A stretch of 64,000 nt of DNA from Brachionus plicatilis (GCA_010279815.1 QEOQ01000191.1:857341-921340); one strand, 5' to 3'. Shown: positions 44,490-55,930, counted from the first letter of the stretch. Notes: generated from the letters alone by a model not told the origin. A program made the numbers and translations.

Positions 44490-44829
44490 CAGTCAAACCT
44501 CGTTATAACGAACTCTATGGGCGGAAAATTCGGTATTCGTTATATCGAAATTCCCATATAAAATCAGTGGGACAAAAAATTTTATTTATTATTTTTTATT
44601 ATCAAGGTGTTAATTAACGGATGTCATTTTTTAAAATTCGTTATATAAAGGTTTTTTTTCTAAGAAAAGTATTACTCAGTTTTTTTTTTATTAGTTCGTT
44701 ATATCGGGATTTCGTTATAAAGAGGTTCGTTGTATCAAAGAAAATTAGCAATCTTTTTCCTTTATAAAAAATCGGTTCCTGGATTCTTATTCGTAATAAA
44801 GAGGATTTCGTTATACGGAGGTTCGACTG
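44490..44829. mobile_element. Tigger-like MITE
   Basis: 340 bp between TA dinucleotides (44488-44489, 44830-44831), ends CAGTCAAACCTCGTTATAAC and inverse. Both terminal regions align with the 830-bp elements at 29.9 and 36.0 kb, but the central coding part is entirely deleted. No coding potential. Confidence 0.9.
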
Positions 44830-44989
44830 TACCAAAAATATACGCTAAACAGAGTTGTTCTAAAGTCACAAGTCTCAAATCAAGTCCAAGTCCAGACTTT
44901 AAAACTTTCGACTTTTTAATGACATGGACTTTTTTTTGGAGACTTTCAAACAACTCTGATGTTAAAGATCGTAAAATCTCTTATGTTTT

Positions 44990-45322
44990 GGCAAAATGTA
45001 ATTTATTGTTCATTTTTATATTTTTACATTTTTACATTTTTGAGAGAAGAAAAAAAATCTCAAAATCAAAAAATCTAAAAAAATTTCCATTCTAGAATAG
45101 TAATAATAAATTCGCAATTACTTAAAAAGGAGTTTTAGAAAAATTTAAATGTAAAAACCAAGGATAATTTTTTGAAAATCCCTTTTAATTAATTGCGAAT
45201 TTATTATTACTTTTCTTGAATGAAAATTTTTTTAAGATTTTTTGATTTTGAGATTTTATTTTCTTCTCTCAAAAATGTAAAAATGTAAAAATATAAATTT
45301 GTACAATAAATAACATTTTGCC
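44990..45322. mobile_element. 8-bp-TSD foldback (hAT-like), third member
   Basis: 333 bp, ends GGCAAAATGT / ACATTTTGCC, arms of about 140 bp, flanked by perfect TATGTTTT direct repeats (44982-44989, 45323-45330). Terminal motifs match the 191-bp foldbacks in the palindrome arms, while the centre differs. It lies 52 bp from the end of the NF-kB-like gene. Confidence 0.85.
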
Positions 45323-45374
45323 TATGTTTTTATTTTTAAAGAAATTTTTCTTTAATTAAAAATAAATTAAAATG

Positions 45375-47872
45375 TTAAGTCAAAAAATCTGTGTATGTAA
45401 TTGTTTCTTGCTGGCCAATTTTTTCATTATTTTTGGCTGTATTTGTTTGCAATAAATTTTTCGAATGTTTTACAATTTCATCAAAAATTGTTTTTCTTTT
45501 TTTATCTTTCGTCAAACAACTAATTTTTAATATTTCGTAAATAATTATTTTTTTCGACACAACTTTGGGTAACTTTCTTAGATTCCTGAATATCTCTTTC
45601 ATCTAGATATTAGACAAGATTAAAATCGAAACTTAAAAAGAAAAAAAAGTTCTTTTACCCATTCATCGTTTCTTATATAATCCAAGGGATCATGATTATG
45701 AACTGAATTTTTAAATTTTTTTGTACAATCTATGTCTTCACTGCAGAGTTCTTCTAAGTCGATGCTAAATTTTGTAACTTCACGTAATGTTTCAACAATG
45801 GTTCTATTTTCAGCAGATGAAAAAAAGTCTAATTTTTTAAGGTTCGCTAGTTTTTTATCACCAATACGCCATACAAGCTCGTGGTCCAGGTGAATCGGAA
45901 AGTCGTCCTGAATATTCATATCAGCTCCTTTGTGTAGCAAAAAAGTCAAAGTTAGGTAGTTTTTATTTATCACTGCCAAATGCAATGGTGTGAAGCCGCA
46001 ATAGGATTTAAGATTCAAATCAATTTCAAGGTTCATTACTAAGATAAAGACCAAACCAAATGTACCAGGGAGACTTGATGCATGGTGGAGAGCAGTGTAG
46101 CCTTTTCTGCTATCTGATATATTTATTTTTAGCTGAGGAAAATAAATAAGCTCTCTCGTCATTTCATAAGATCTATTAAAAACACACAAATGAATTGGTG
46201 CATAGCCCTCGTGATTCTTTTGATTGAGCAAATCGTAGCTTCTATTTCGGTCAATGAACTTGACCAAGACTTTAAGAAGCCTTGTGTTGTTGTTAAGGCA
46301 CGCAATATGAAGTGGGTTGTTGCCATCATAATCACTTATTGTCAAGTCTGCATGGGCTTCTAGCAAAAAATCACACAACTCTATCTCTTGCATGTGACAC
46401 GCCATCAAAAGTGGACTGAGACCTGCTTTATTCCTGGTGTTGATTGAATTTTCTTCCGGAATGGTTGAAATTACATCTACGAAAATTTCCAATAAATCAA
46501 AATGTCGATGCATAATGCTCAAGTGGATAGGTGTATTGCCATTTTGGTCAGAGCACTTGAACAGGTGACGCTGAGACTTTATTAAGTCGTGGAAAGATCT
46601 ACTTTTGGAAAAATTGAGTAGTGAATTGCCCATTCTTTCGGTGAAATCATTCATTTTTTTAACATGAGCATCTATCAATGAAGACTCAATTTTAAAATTA
46701 AATTCTAGCTTATCTTTCATAGGTGCATATGAACTTTTCATTTGGACATCTTGGGCTTTGATTTTTTTGAATTCGTGAATCTCCTGGTCAGCATCGCATA
46801 TCTCCTTAATCTTCCTCTTTGACCAATTGATCTTTTCTTCCGCAATTGAGTGAAATAATAGACTTTTTAGATTATTCCTCTGATCATTGTAATAATAAAA
46901 GGCCCATTGTTCACTCGAATACTGAGTGCTAGGCTGCAACAATCGAAAATAAACTTTGATTTTTTTTTCAAAATTTTTTTCAAGCTTTTGGAATAAATCA
47001 TATTTTGGAGTCTTGATTGCCAAAGCAAAATTCACATGACAATCACATTGACTGAATGTAGCAAATGATCTCCAAGCTAAATCGCCTTTTTGATCCATTT
47101 GAAAAAACTCAACTTTTAGATCATCGGGATCAATTAATGTGGTGAACAAAAAAATTTCATCTCCACCAAAAAAAGAGCCTTGATTAGAGCTTATCCTCAA
47201 AATTCTTGGCGCTTCTCGATTCGTGATAGATGTATCCAATGGTCCATGGATAGATTGGTTACATTTGGCACTTAAATTCGGGTAAGCGTCACGAATAATA
47301 TCTGTATAAACCGGCTCAGCAAAGCTTTCCATGAATCTGTTTAATTTGGAGTTAAATATTTTGAGTTCTACTTTTATTCGGCACTTATCTATCTCGCCTA
47401 AAATAGTTTCTTCAAATTTTTTAAAATCAGCATCATTAAAAGTCTTTTTTAAAATTTGACTATTATATTTTTTATTTATTTGAAAATAATTATTGTCAAT
47501 GTATTCATACAAATCTTTTTTGGAAGGCTTTAATATAACAAAGTTTTCTATTTTACACTTGTACGTTTCCATGTCAAAAGGAACCAGATAGCCAATGTTT
47601 TCATGTGGCATCATTGTTTTACTCAAAAAGCGGATTGTGTTGTCTTCACAAAAAAGAACATTCGGAGTGAGAGAGTCAGGCAGATTTTGGTCGAAATTTA
47701 TCACTGAAATTAAGGCATAAAATTCAAATTCAAGGCAAAAATGAATTTTCTTGACTTGCACCTCAAATTCTAGCTCGTGAAAAATAGAATTTGTGGTAGA
47801 TTTATTGAAACAATTTCTTAAAAACTTGATGCAGCCATTTGGTTGACGTGTAATTTCTATAAAATTATTCAT
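45375..47872 (-). CDS. NF-kB p105/Relish-like transcription factor
   Basis: Minus strand, exon 47872-45659 (738 codons) and exon 45602-45375 (75 codons), joined in phase 0 across a 56-nt intron, 813 residues. A Rel N-terminal domain (ITRQPNGCIKFLRNCFNK..., FAEPVYTDIIRD) is followed by a dimerisation IPT domain with strong matches (PRILRISSNQGSFFGGDEIF, FSQCDCHVNFALAIKTPKY), a basic NLS-like SKRKIKE, and about six ankyrin repeats (NGNTPIHLSIMHRH, DGNNPLHIACLNNN, CGFTPLHLAVINKN). The tail (EELCSEDID.., then MKEIFRNLRKLPKV) may be a remnant of the death domain. The usual DNA-contact loop RFRYxCEGRSAGSIPG reads KFLRNCFNKSTTNSIFH, so key Arg and Glu positions are changed. The linker between Rel and ankyrin parts lacks a glycine-rich region. 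Domain order supports a self-inhibited Rel protein, but DNA binding may be altered. Confidence 0.9.
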
Positions 47873-48487
47873 TTTTTCATAAAATTTAAATCAAAAAACT
47901 TAATAATTATGCTTCTTTTAGTGTATTTTAAAATATCAAATAAATGTTTTCAGTATTTATAAAGAAAAATTTAAGAATATACATTTTTTATGGGAAAATT
48001 CCCAAAATTAAGATTTTATTATTTTTAGAAAGGAAAATTTCCCTCAAATATCTTCAAATTTTTATTTTAAAAAATATATGAAATCTCATTAGAAAAATTA
48101 CATTAGATAACTAGAAAAATGTTATCATTTGGTTCCATACCGGTAATGTTAATATCTTGATAACTAAATTGTTATCAGCGTTTTATGTTTACTATATCTT
48201 GTTATCTATATCTTATTGTCTATGTCTATATTTTCATCTATTTAAGAAAAAACTAAATGCAATATTAAAAACATAATAATTCAATTGATAAATAAAAATT
48301 AAAAAAACAAGGTAAAAAAATTAGATAAAAAATTTAAATTTGAGAAGATTAGGTAAAATTTACGAAATAGATGAATTTATGTTTCCCAAAGTCAAACACT
48401 TGATGGGTGGTAAATTAATTTTAATTTTCTTTAATTTTTATTGTTTTTGTTTAAAGGCAAAGATTTAAGTAGAGAGGGCATTTTGGT
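47873..48487. other. Upstream region of the NF-kB-like gene
   Basis: AT-rich. Should contain its promoter. I see no convincing kB-type sites or other element. Confidence 0.35.
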
Positions 48488-48609
48488 ATTTTGAATTGTT
48501 GAAGGGATAATACCAGGTCAACTAGATCAGAGAAATGCTATTTCAAAAGCGCCTTCAAATTAAAGAAAAAAAAATTATTTACTTTAATTATTAATTTTTA
48601 TATCAGTAT
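48488..48609. repeat. Inverted repeat arm, partner at 51105-51240
   Basis: Sequence around ATAATACCAGGTCAACTAGA and AAAGCGCCTTCAAATTAAAG is found in inverse at 51105-51240 with scattered differences. The hAT-like element begins directly after it. Confidence 0.7.
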
Positions 48610-50532
48610 TAGGGTTGTTAATCGAAATTTTTTAATTTGAAGCTTTTTTCACGACCTTGAAAATCATTTTTTTCTTATTGAGTAAAAAACCTTCAAAATT
48701 TTTTGTAAAGTTTGAAAAAATTAAACCGTGAAATTCCAAATTTTCTTATTGTGTAGTTTATTAAATTGGAAAATTAATTTAACACAAAAAATTTCGATAT
48801 TAGAAAAGGGATTTGTAAAAAAAGGAAATCATAATACAAAAATTTTTAACTTGAGAGTACATAAAATTGAATTAATAAGTGAAAAAAGTTTAAAATTTGT
48901 TTTTCATAATAAAATTGACCATATTTAGAGCAGACGGTTCCATCCGATTCGTTTGGTCATTTTGAACTAAACCTGCATTGCTGAAATTTTTTACAGGTTG
49001 CTGTTACACAATAAATTAATTCATAAACTTGAGATAAAATAGAAATTTCTTTTTTAAAATGTCTATAAAAATCTAACGGCTAATAAGTTGCATTGTTTTC
49101 TGCAACCATTACCAAGATCTTGGTTCAGTTTTTTTTCACTTTTTTTGTTAAAAAAGTCTGGGTTTCAGTATTAAGTAGAATTTGTTCTATCGGTAAGCAT
49201 TTTTAATAATTTCTCTATTTATAAATCAAAAAATTAAAAAATTGCTTTTAAAGAAGTTTAAGCTGTTGGAATCGTTTCGAAATTTTCGAAGGAATTTCTG
49301 TAAGAAGCTGTTGTGATAAGCAGCCTTTTTTACTTTTCTTGTTTGGAAAGGGAAGCGTGCGTTCAAGCGAAGGTTGCGTGGTTGACATGACGTGATGGGA
49401 TGGTTTAGGTCAGCCAAATTCTATTGAGTGTTTGTTCGCAGACATGGTCTATAAACTCGGCGATTGGGAGGAGTTTGTTAGAGCCTGCAGTCTGATCATC
49501 GATTCCCATGATTCGCCATAAACGGGAGTTGAAAGCGTTCATCTCACACTAAGCAGCAGCAGAGGTTGAAGTAAGCACTACGGCGCTGTACGTAAAGTGG
49601 CTGAGACAATATGCTCGGTATACACAAATGAGCATCGGCGTAGACCAGCCATTGAGTTTAAGCTGCTTTAGCAAGAACTCGACAGGGCTGACAATTGAGC
49701 GTACACGTCTCCATTGGAGATCGAGGTCGAGCGAGTCAGAAAGCTCAAAGCCGAGATACTTATAAGACTTGACTGTCTCAAGCATTTGGCCGAGCAGATA
49801 AACAGTAGGAACACTTGAGCCGAGTACGTGCGGGGGACTAATGAAGATCACTTTGCACTTGCCCACGTTTAAGCGCATCTTAATATCAACACACCAGCGT
49901 TGAACGGCATCAACTATCTCTTGAGGGATGTTGCCAAATTTGTTTCCTACAATGTAAGCTAGGATGTCGTCGGCGTACTTTAGTAACTCAACTCCAAAAG
50001 GCAGGTAATCATTGATGTCGAGTATGAAGAGGAGGAATAGGAAAGGTCCAAGGACACTGCCCTGAATAACACCAGCACGTACATCTCGCCATTTTGATGT
50101 CTTACCTCTGTAGACAACTCGTTGCTTACGATGTGACAGCCAAGTTGCAATCCAAGTGATTAGCCATTGAGGAAGCATAGACTCGATCTTGATAATGAGT
50201 CGCTCATGGTCAACTAAGTCGAATGCCTTGGCGAAGTCGAAGAAAATTCCTATCACCTTCTGGTCCCCACTGTCTATAGCTTTTCCCCATTCATCTAATA
50301 CCATAATCAATACATCGGTGGTGCTTCTACCAGTAAAGAAGCCGAATTGCTTGTTCGTGAGAAATATTATGATATTAAAAGTATATTATTATTCTGAGAA
50401 AATAAAAAGATTGAAATTTTGCCTTCAAGTAAGAAATTTAAAAAAATGTAGGCTTTTCAAAGTTTCATTTTTTAATTATGAAATATTAAAAAAAATGCAT
50501 TGTTTCAAAATTTAGTGCGTTTAACAACCCTA
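48610..50532. mobile_element. hAT-like element carrying a nested LINE
   Basis: Ends TAGGGTTGTTAA and TTAACAACCCTA. Flanks ATCAGTAT (48602-48609) and ATCAGCAT (50533-50540) form an 8-bp duplication with one change. The related sequence at about 51100 in inverse is uninterrupted there (TATCAGTATCGAGAAT), supporting insertion at this point. No hAT transposase is seen; the interior is AT-rich apart from the nested LINE. Confidence 0.7.
49240..50368 (-). mobile_element. GC-rich non-LTR reverse transcriptase fragment
   Basis: Minus strand. It starts inside RT (KQFGFFTGRSTTDVL) and runs through FFDFAKAFDLVDH (motif A), AGVIQGSVLGPFLF (motif B, with I for P), KYADDILAYI (motif C), thumb region and YRAYCLSHFTYSAVV, to a stop at 49549. 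Beyond the stop another frame continues with AFNSRLWRIMGIDD. Markedly richer in GC than everything around it. 5'-truncated, with a frameshift or stop near the end, nested in the hAT-like element. Confidence 0.85.
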
Positions 50533-50540
50533 ATCAGCAT

Positions 50541-51104
50541 CGAGAATCAGGAATTTTATTCAATTTGTTTGCATATTAATTTAAGTTTAAATAAAAAAAT
50601 AATTATAAGCTAATATTGCAAGCATTTTCATATTTTGAATTGAACTCTTTAGTGAAATAGAATGAGTTTAATTTTTATTTCAGATTTTGAAAAAAAAAGT
50701 GAAAATTCTTTTTGTGAAATTTCTTTTTTTAATTATTTAGCTATTTGTTTATCTGTCCCTATACCAACCTTCAAAATAAATTAAATGAAACAAAAAAATT
50801 AAAAAAAATGTTAAATAAGATAAAATTAAATGAAAAAAAAATGAATAATTCATTTAGATTTAATTAAATATTCAATCGTTGAAAAACCCGGTCTAGTTGA
50901 TTTGATGAACCATAGTTCACATAATGTGCGACCGATTTTCCTTCTCGTGTTTGCGGACTATAAGTTTACCTAATTTTTTTGTTTACTTAAAGGTAAACCA
51001 AGATTTAGGTGATCAAATTTAATATAAGATGAAAAATTTTCAGATTATTTAAACGAATTGAATAAAATAACTATTAAATTGAATGCCTAATTCTCGATAC
51101 TGAT
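50541..51104. repeat. Repeat segment with inverted partner at 56080-56340
   Basis: About 50630-50900 (with AATAATTCATTTAGATTTAA and ATAGAATGAGTTTAATTT) is found in inverse at 56080-56340 at roughly 80 percent identity by eye. Confidence 0.5.
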
Positions 51105-51240
51105 ATAAAATTAAAGTAAATAATTTTTTTGTTTTCTTTAATTTGAAGGCGCTTTAGAAAAAGCATTTTCTCTGATCTAGTATACCTGGTATTACTCTTT
51201 CACTTAGAAATGCTTCTTTTTATTTGAGACAATTTAAAAA
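51105..51240. repeat. Inverted repeat arm, partner at 48488-48609
   Basis: Contains GAAGGCGCTTTAGAAAAAGC and CTGATCTAGTATACCTGGTA, the inverse of the left arm. Confidence 0.7.
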
Positions 51241-52188
51241 ATTGAAAAGATTTTAGTGATAAAGTCTAATTTTTAAACAAATTTTAGATTCTTTTTTTTT
51301 GTTACCATTCTAAAATACAAATAGTTTCTTTTTTTAAATTGAAAATAGAGGTTGTGAAGTTCGTTTCTATTATAACTTTTCAATTCAGAAAAACTTGAAT
51401 AACTTGTTTACTAAAAGAGATAATTTAGGTTTATTAAATACTTAATTATAAGCAAATTTGCTTAATGCAGTAAAATAGGTCTCCAAAATACTCTGCAATT
51501 TTCTGCATTTTGCACACCATCAAAAAGAATTCTAGTCAACTGTGCAAGTACATTTCAGAGAACAAAGTAAAATTTCTGTTCAATTTTCTAAAAAATTTCA
51601 AATGCGAAATTTCATTGCATTGTAATTTACACAGTCTTTTAACTTATAAAACTTTCAAATTTCAATTTAAAAAATTGCAAATATGCAATACAATATAATT
51701 GCGCATTTGAAATTTTTGAGCAAATTGAGAAAATTGAAAATTTAACAAAAATTTTACTTTACCATTTCAGAGTTTTTGTAGAGATATATTTCCGGATTTA
51801 GCAAAGTTGCTTAAACATAACGCATTTTACAGAAATAAATTATTCCTTATCGTAAATAAGTTTATCAAATTTTTCCGAATTGAAACGATCGACTTGAAAT
51901 GAACTTCACAAGCCCTCGAAAAATTTTAATCGATTGTTTTAATTTTATTCGTATCATAAAAAAAATTTATAAAAAAATATTTATTAAAATTTAAATTATT
52001 AATTGAAAAATTTTGAAATTTGAATATAAAAAGACAATAGTATTTAAATATAAATTCATTTTATTTCTTTTCTGTTTCAACCTTGCATCATGAACAAATC
52101 TCACGTAGAACTAATTTGTACATTGCCTCATTAAATCCTATGTTCTAATCAAGCAAAAAATTTAAAAAAAATAAAACCAATGAAAATA
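51241..52188. other. Intergenic
   Basis: AT-rich. No supported feature up to the left TA of the Tc1-like element. Confidence 0.4.
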
Positions 52189-52879
52189 CAGTGGTGATTT
52201 GCTTTTTGTATTTTACACTTTTTTACCAAATTTTACGTATTTTACTTTGGTAAAGAAAGGTAAATTTACGAAAATTACGTAAATTTTTAGTAAAAAAAAG
52301 TAAATTCTGGTAAAAAGAAGTAAAAAATGGTAAATTAAAGTAAAATAAACCGGTTTTGATATTTTAAATAAGATTTATTGATTTGGCTTAAATTTTTTTT
52401 GATAACTAAATTAATTAAGTCTTTTGAAATTTATTAATGAAATTTTGTTCTTTTTAAATTCAATTTTTTCATTCACATTAACTAAATTAAACATAAAAAA
52501 AAAGTAAACAATTATGGTTTTTTGAGAGCCTTGTCCATTTTCAGGCTATCAGAAGCCTTCTTCCAACAATTAGCAAAAGTAATATTTTTTGGCACAAATT
52601 TTACTAGCTCTCCTAAAATTAGCCATAAATAGGTTTTTTTTTTGAAAACCAAGTATTTTTTAAATTACTTTTAATGTCCAACATAACATGGCTATATTTT
52701 TTCTGATAGTAACCAAGAGTTTTATCTGGGTCTTCTTTAAAACGTTCTTTCAATTTATCCCTCAATGAATTAGTAAATTCTTTGTTGTTTACTTAATTCC
52801 AAAAAGAAAATGAGTACGAATTTTTTAAATACAATAAAGCTTTTTTCGGCAACGGGCTCAAAAAAAACTTTTAAATTCA

Positions 52880-53644
52880 CAAAAAAAAAAAATTACAAAT
52901 TGCTTCACTGCCAGAGTCATCAGGCTTATCACTTGAACTTGAAGAAGTCTCCTGAGTTTTTCGCTTTTGTTGAGGTGAGTTTACTTGAACTTGGCTTGAA
53001 TTAGCACCACTAAAATATGTTTTGAACTCTTGCGTGTCTTAAGCAATTTTTTTAATGCTAGAATTGAGATTGAACAGACTTTCATTTATATTTAAAAGTG
53101 TCTTTTCTAAATTCACATTGGTGCCATTAGATTTTTCTTTCAATTTCCTAGTCTAAGGTATTAGTAAATATAAAATATATAATGATACTTATAAATAATT
53201 TAAACATATACTTTGTTTTTTGGTACTTTGAATATCTTATTCGACTGAATTACGGCGTCAACAATCAAGTGGTTGTTGTCAATCTCATGCACAAATTTTA
53301 TAGTAGTATTTTTTATAAACTAAGAAAAATCGAGCAATAAAAAAAGCACATAATTAAGCAATTTTCAGTCAGTTTATTACCTCTTCTCTATCTGTCGGTT
53401 CAATTATTTTCGAAACTTCCACACTACCAGCGACCTTATGAAGGTGATGGAATGGATGTTTTTCATTTGGTATTAAAAACTCAATCGCTAACATTTCAAT
53501 TTCTTCTTCAATTTTATCCTTTTTTTTTTGAGTTTTTTTAGGGGCCTCATTTTCAGAGAGTGATTCACTTTATGTCACTTCTTCTCTTAACTTTTTAGCT
53601 TTGGGTTTCGGCTTTGAATTAGATTTCTTCGCTTTAGAACTCAT
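52880..53644 (-). pseudogene. Accessory gene inside the Tc1-like element
   Basis: Minus strand from ATG 53644: MSSKAKKSNSKPKPKAKKLR, an in-frame TAA soon after, then EAPKKTQKKKDKIEEEIEML and IPNEKHPFHHLHKVAGSVEV, a donor at about 53380, and downstream exon-like pieces (KFVHEIDNNHLIVDAVIQSN; TRKLKEKSNGTNVNLEKTLL; NSPQQKRKTQETSSSSSDKP). The basic N-terminus suggests a nuclear or DNA-binding product; I recognise no domain. The stop, and possible loss of a start of later exons, suggest this copy is decayed. It is not transposase-derived by any motif I can see. Confidence 0.55.
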
Positions 53645-53842
53645 TATTTGCAACAACTAAATTTTAGAATTAATTTTAAAATTTTAGAATAGTCTTTAGA
53701 ATATACATTATTGTATTCTAAGATTATACAATTTTATTTTAAAGCTAAAAGAAAGATCGAGTGAATCATGCTTTCAAAAATGTGACTTCATATTCATTTA
53801 AATACACTATGAACATATTATAATCTCAACAAAATTTCAAAA

Positions 53843-55399
53843 ATGAAAGTTAGAAAACAAAAAAAAAATAGTGAGAAATTTTTAAGAAAAAGAAGAAAAA
53901 GAGACACGAAGTTGTTTAAGTTTGAAAAGCAAATTTTGTTTCTTAACAAAAATAGAAAATGCGATCCAAAAAAAATTAGAAGAATTCTAAAATTAACTTG
54001 CTCAAAGAACACTTTACCATCAATCGCTGTAATTTTTTTTTTAGGGATTATTTATTATTTAATATTGAGTAATTAGTATAGTAGTAACTGGCACTAATAA
54101 ATTTTGATAAAATATTTATTAAAAATAAATAGATGAAGTTTATATTTCTTAATTGATGGATTATTTCAAGTAATACCTTGCATATAAGCGACTTTGAGAT
54201 AACACCATTTTCAGACTTTTTAATGTTAGCACAGACCGAAAATATGTGTCTCTAGATAACGCTTGTATGCAAGGTAATCATAAATGATTGTTTTCAAAAC
54301 CATAGTTTGAATTATTTTTTAAAAATTTATTTGTTAAGTACATTAAAAAAATCATCGAAAATCATTCAAAAAAAAAGAAAAAAACTAATCCTGCTACAAA
54401 AAAACAGTTGATTGATTTTATTAAGGTAAAAATTCTTTTAAATTAAGTTTTATATATTTTCTTTACAACGTAAATTTTAAGAAAAAGTCATTAGAAAACT
54501 TTGGCTGTGTATCATCTACTGAACTAGCTTTTAAGATTGAAAGAGAATTAGGATTTCAAATAAGTAGTAGTACGGTTCGTAGATATAGTTTTAGTCTAGG
54601 TATTTATGTGCAGTTAATTCAATGGAGAAATTTTAAAATAAAAAAAAATATTTCTACTTAAGGTCTACGTTATCGTCGTTTAAGAAAATGCCATTTATTG
54701 ACTGATCTACATAAGATACAACGCCTTATTTGGTCCCTAAATTACAAAGATGCTGATTTTGAAAATTACATTTTTGTCGATGAGACCACAGTTAGAGTTT
54801 TTGAAAAACCGTTTTATCACATAAGATTTCCTACAAGTTACCCTACTGCAATACCATGTTCATCAAAATTTGAGTCGAAACTAAACATATGGGCTGGAAT
54901 ATCATATAAGGGTGCAACAATTTTTGCAGTAATGATTATGAATTTTTTTATGATATTATTATTTTTAATAGTTAAATTAAAGATATTTAAGGAAAATCTC
55001 GATGCAGAATTATACCAAGAGATATTAGGTGAATTTCTATTGCCGTTTGGAGCAACCAAATACGATTTTTTTTTTAAACTGCATCAGGATAATGACCCTA
55101 AACATACTTCAGGGCTTTGTTAGACATATCTAGAAACTAATAACGTCTTATGGGTAATTTTAAATGTTCAAAAACTATGATTGAAAGGGGTAAAAATTTT
55201 TTGATTTTCTAAGATTAAGTCGCCACCAAAATCTCCAGATCTAAATCCAATTGAACTTGTTTGGAATGAAATGAAAACTTTTATACGAAAAAAAAATATA
55301 AAAAACGATGACGACGCTAAACATGCAATAGAAGAGTTTCAAAAGTTACTAACAGTTAAAAAATGCAAATCATATATTAACCATTTTAAAAAAAGTTAA
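53843..55399 (+). pseudogene. Tc1-like (DDE) transposase, multi-exon, one nonsense codon
   Basis: Exons with fitting phases: about 54340-54425 (ends KKQLIDFIK), 54482-54599 (KKSLENFGCVSS, TELAFKIERELG, SSSTVRRYSFSLG, a helix-turn-helix), 54663-55153 (catalytic core) and 55214-55399. Core motifs: NYIFVDETTVR (first Asp), HQDNDPKHTS (second Asp) and KSPDLNPIELVWNEMK (Glu), as in Tc1-like enzymes. A TAG interrupts the frame right after HTSGLC; the frame then continues YLETNNVLW. A 77-codon Lys/Arg-rich frame starting at 53843 may be the first exon. Introns are 54 to 63 nt. Otherwise remarkably complete, suggesting recent activity. Confidence 0.75.
54172..54283. repeat. Small MITE in a transposase intron
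   Basis: About 110 bp, ends TACCTTGCATATAAGCG and CGCTTGTATGCAAGGTA, internally GAGATAACAC / GTGTCTCTAG partly complementary. Probably a TAAT- or TA-type insertion. Confidence 0.6.
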
Positions 55400-55644
55400 A
55401 TTTATAAAAATTTAAAATAATTAATAAAAAATTTTTATTATTTAATTTAAAAGGTACCGTATTTCCTTGTTCGATAATGCAGCGCCACAACCTAGAATAT
55501 TCGCGCCTAAGAACGAAATTTACGTAATTTTACGTAAATTTACGTAAATTTTTGTAAAATACAAAAAGCAAATCACCACTGTATTAGCTTCAAAAACTTT
55601 GATATTCTTACCTTTTTCAGCCCTGAGAGCTGGATTATTCTAGT

Positions 55645-55930
55645 CTATTTATGATCTTGTACTTTTCTCCAAACATCAGCATCAGGAACAAGCGCTTTGG
55701 CCATTACTCGAAATATTGATGTGCCGCTTTGTTTCTGCTCAGTCATTTTTTTAATCCGATTAAAGAAGTTTTTGTGCATATAAATTCCTATGTAGCTGTT
55801 ATGAATAAGTATTTCTGTTGTGTTCGAACCAAATTTTCTTATCTCATCAAACTCTTTTTCAGAACCCACATATTTTAATATTTGCAGGCACAATGGTACA
55901 ATACTTTGTATTAATGATGGATCTTAAATT
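55645..55930 (-). CDS. Terminal exon of an unrecognised gene
   Basis: Minus strand: acceptor-like ..AATTTAAG near 55925, then about 93 codons to TAG at 55645. The peptide contains PSLIQSIVPLCLQILKYVGS, FGSNTTEILIHNSYIG and FRVMAKALVPDADVWRKV. The spacing of hydrophobic residues recalls the C-terminal half of a BEN domain, but this is a guess. It lies just outside the Tc1-like element. Upstream exons were not found. Confidence 0.4.

Larger units (their letters stand above)
52189..55581. mobile_element. 3.4-kb Tc1/mariner-type transposon with two divergent genes
   Basis: Inverted ends CAGTGGTGATTTGCTTTTTG with TA on both sides (52187-52188, 55582-55583). The ends continue into subterminal TTTACGTAAATTT-like repeats on both sides. 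The right half carries a Tc1-like transposase on the plus strand. The left half carries an unrelated basic/serine-rich gene on the minus strand. The two start regions lie back to back near 53.65-53.85 kb. A small MITE sits at 54172-54283 between transposase exons. Confidence 0.9.
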
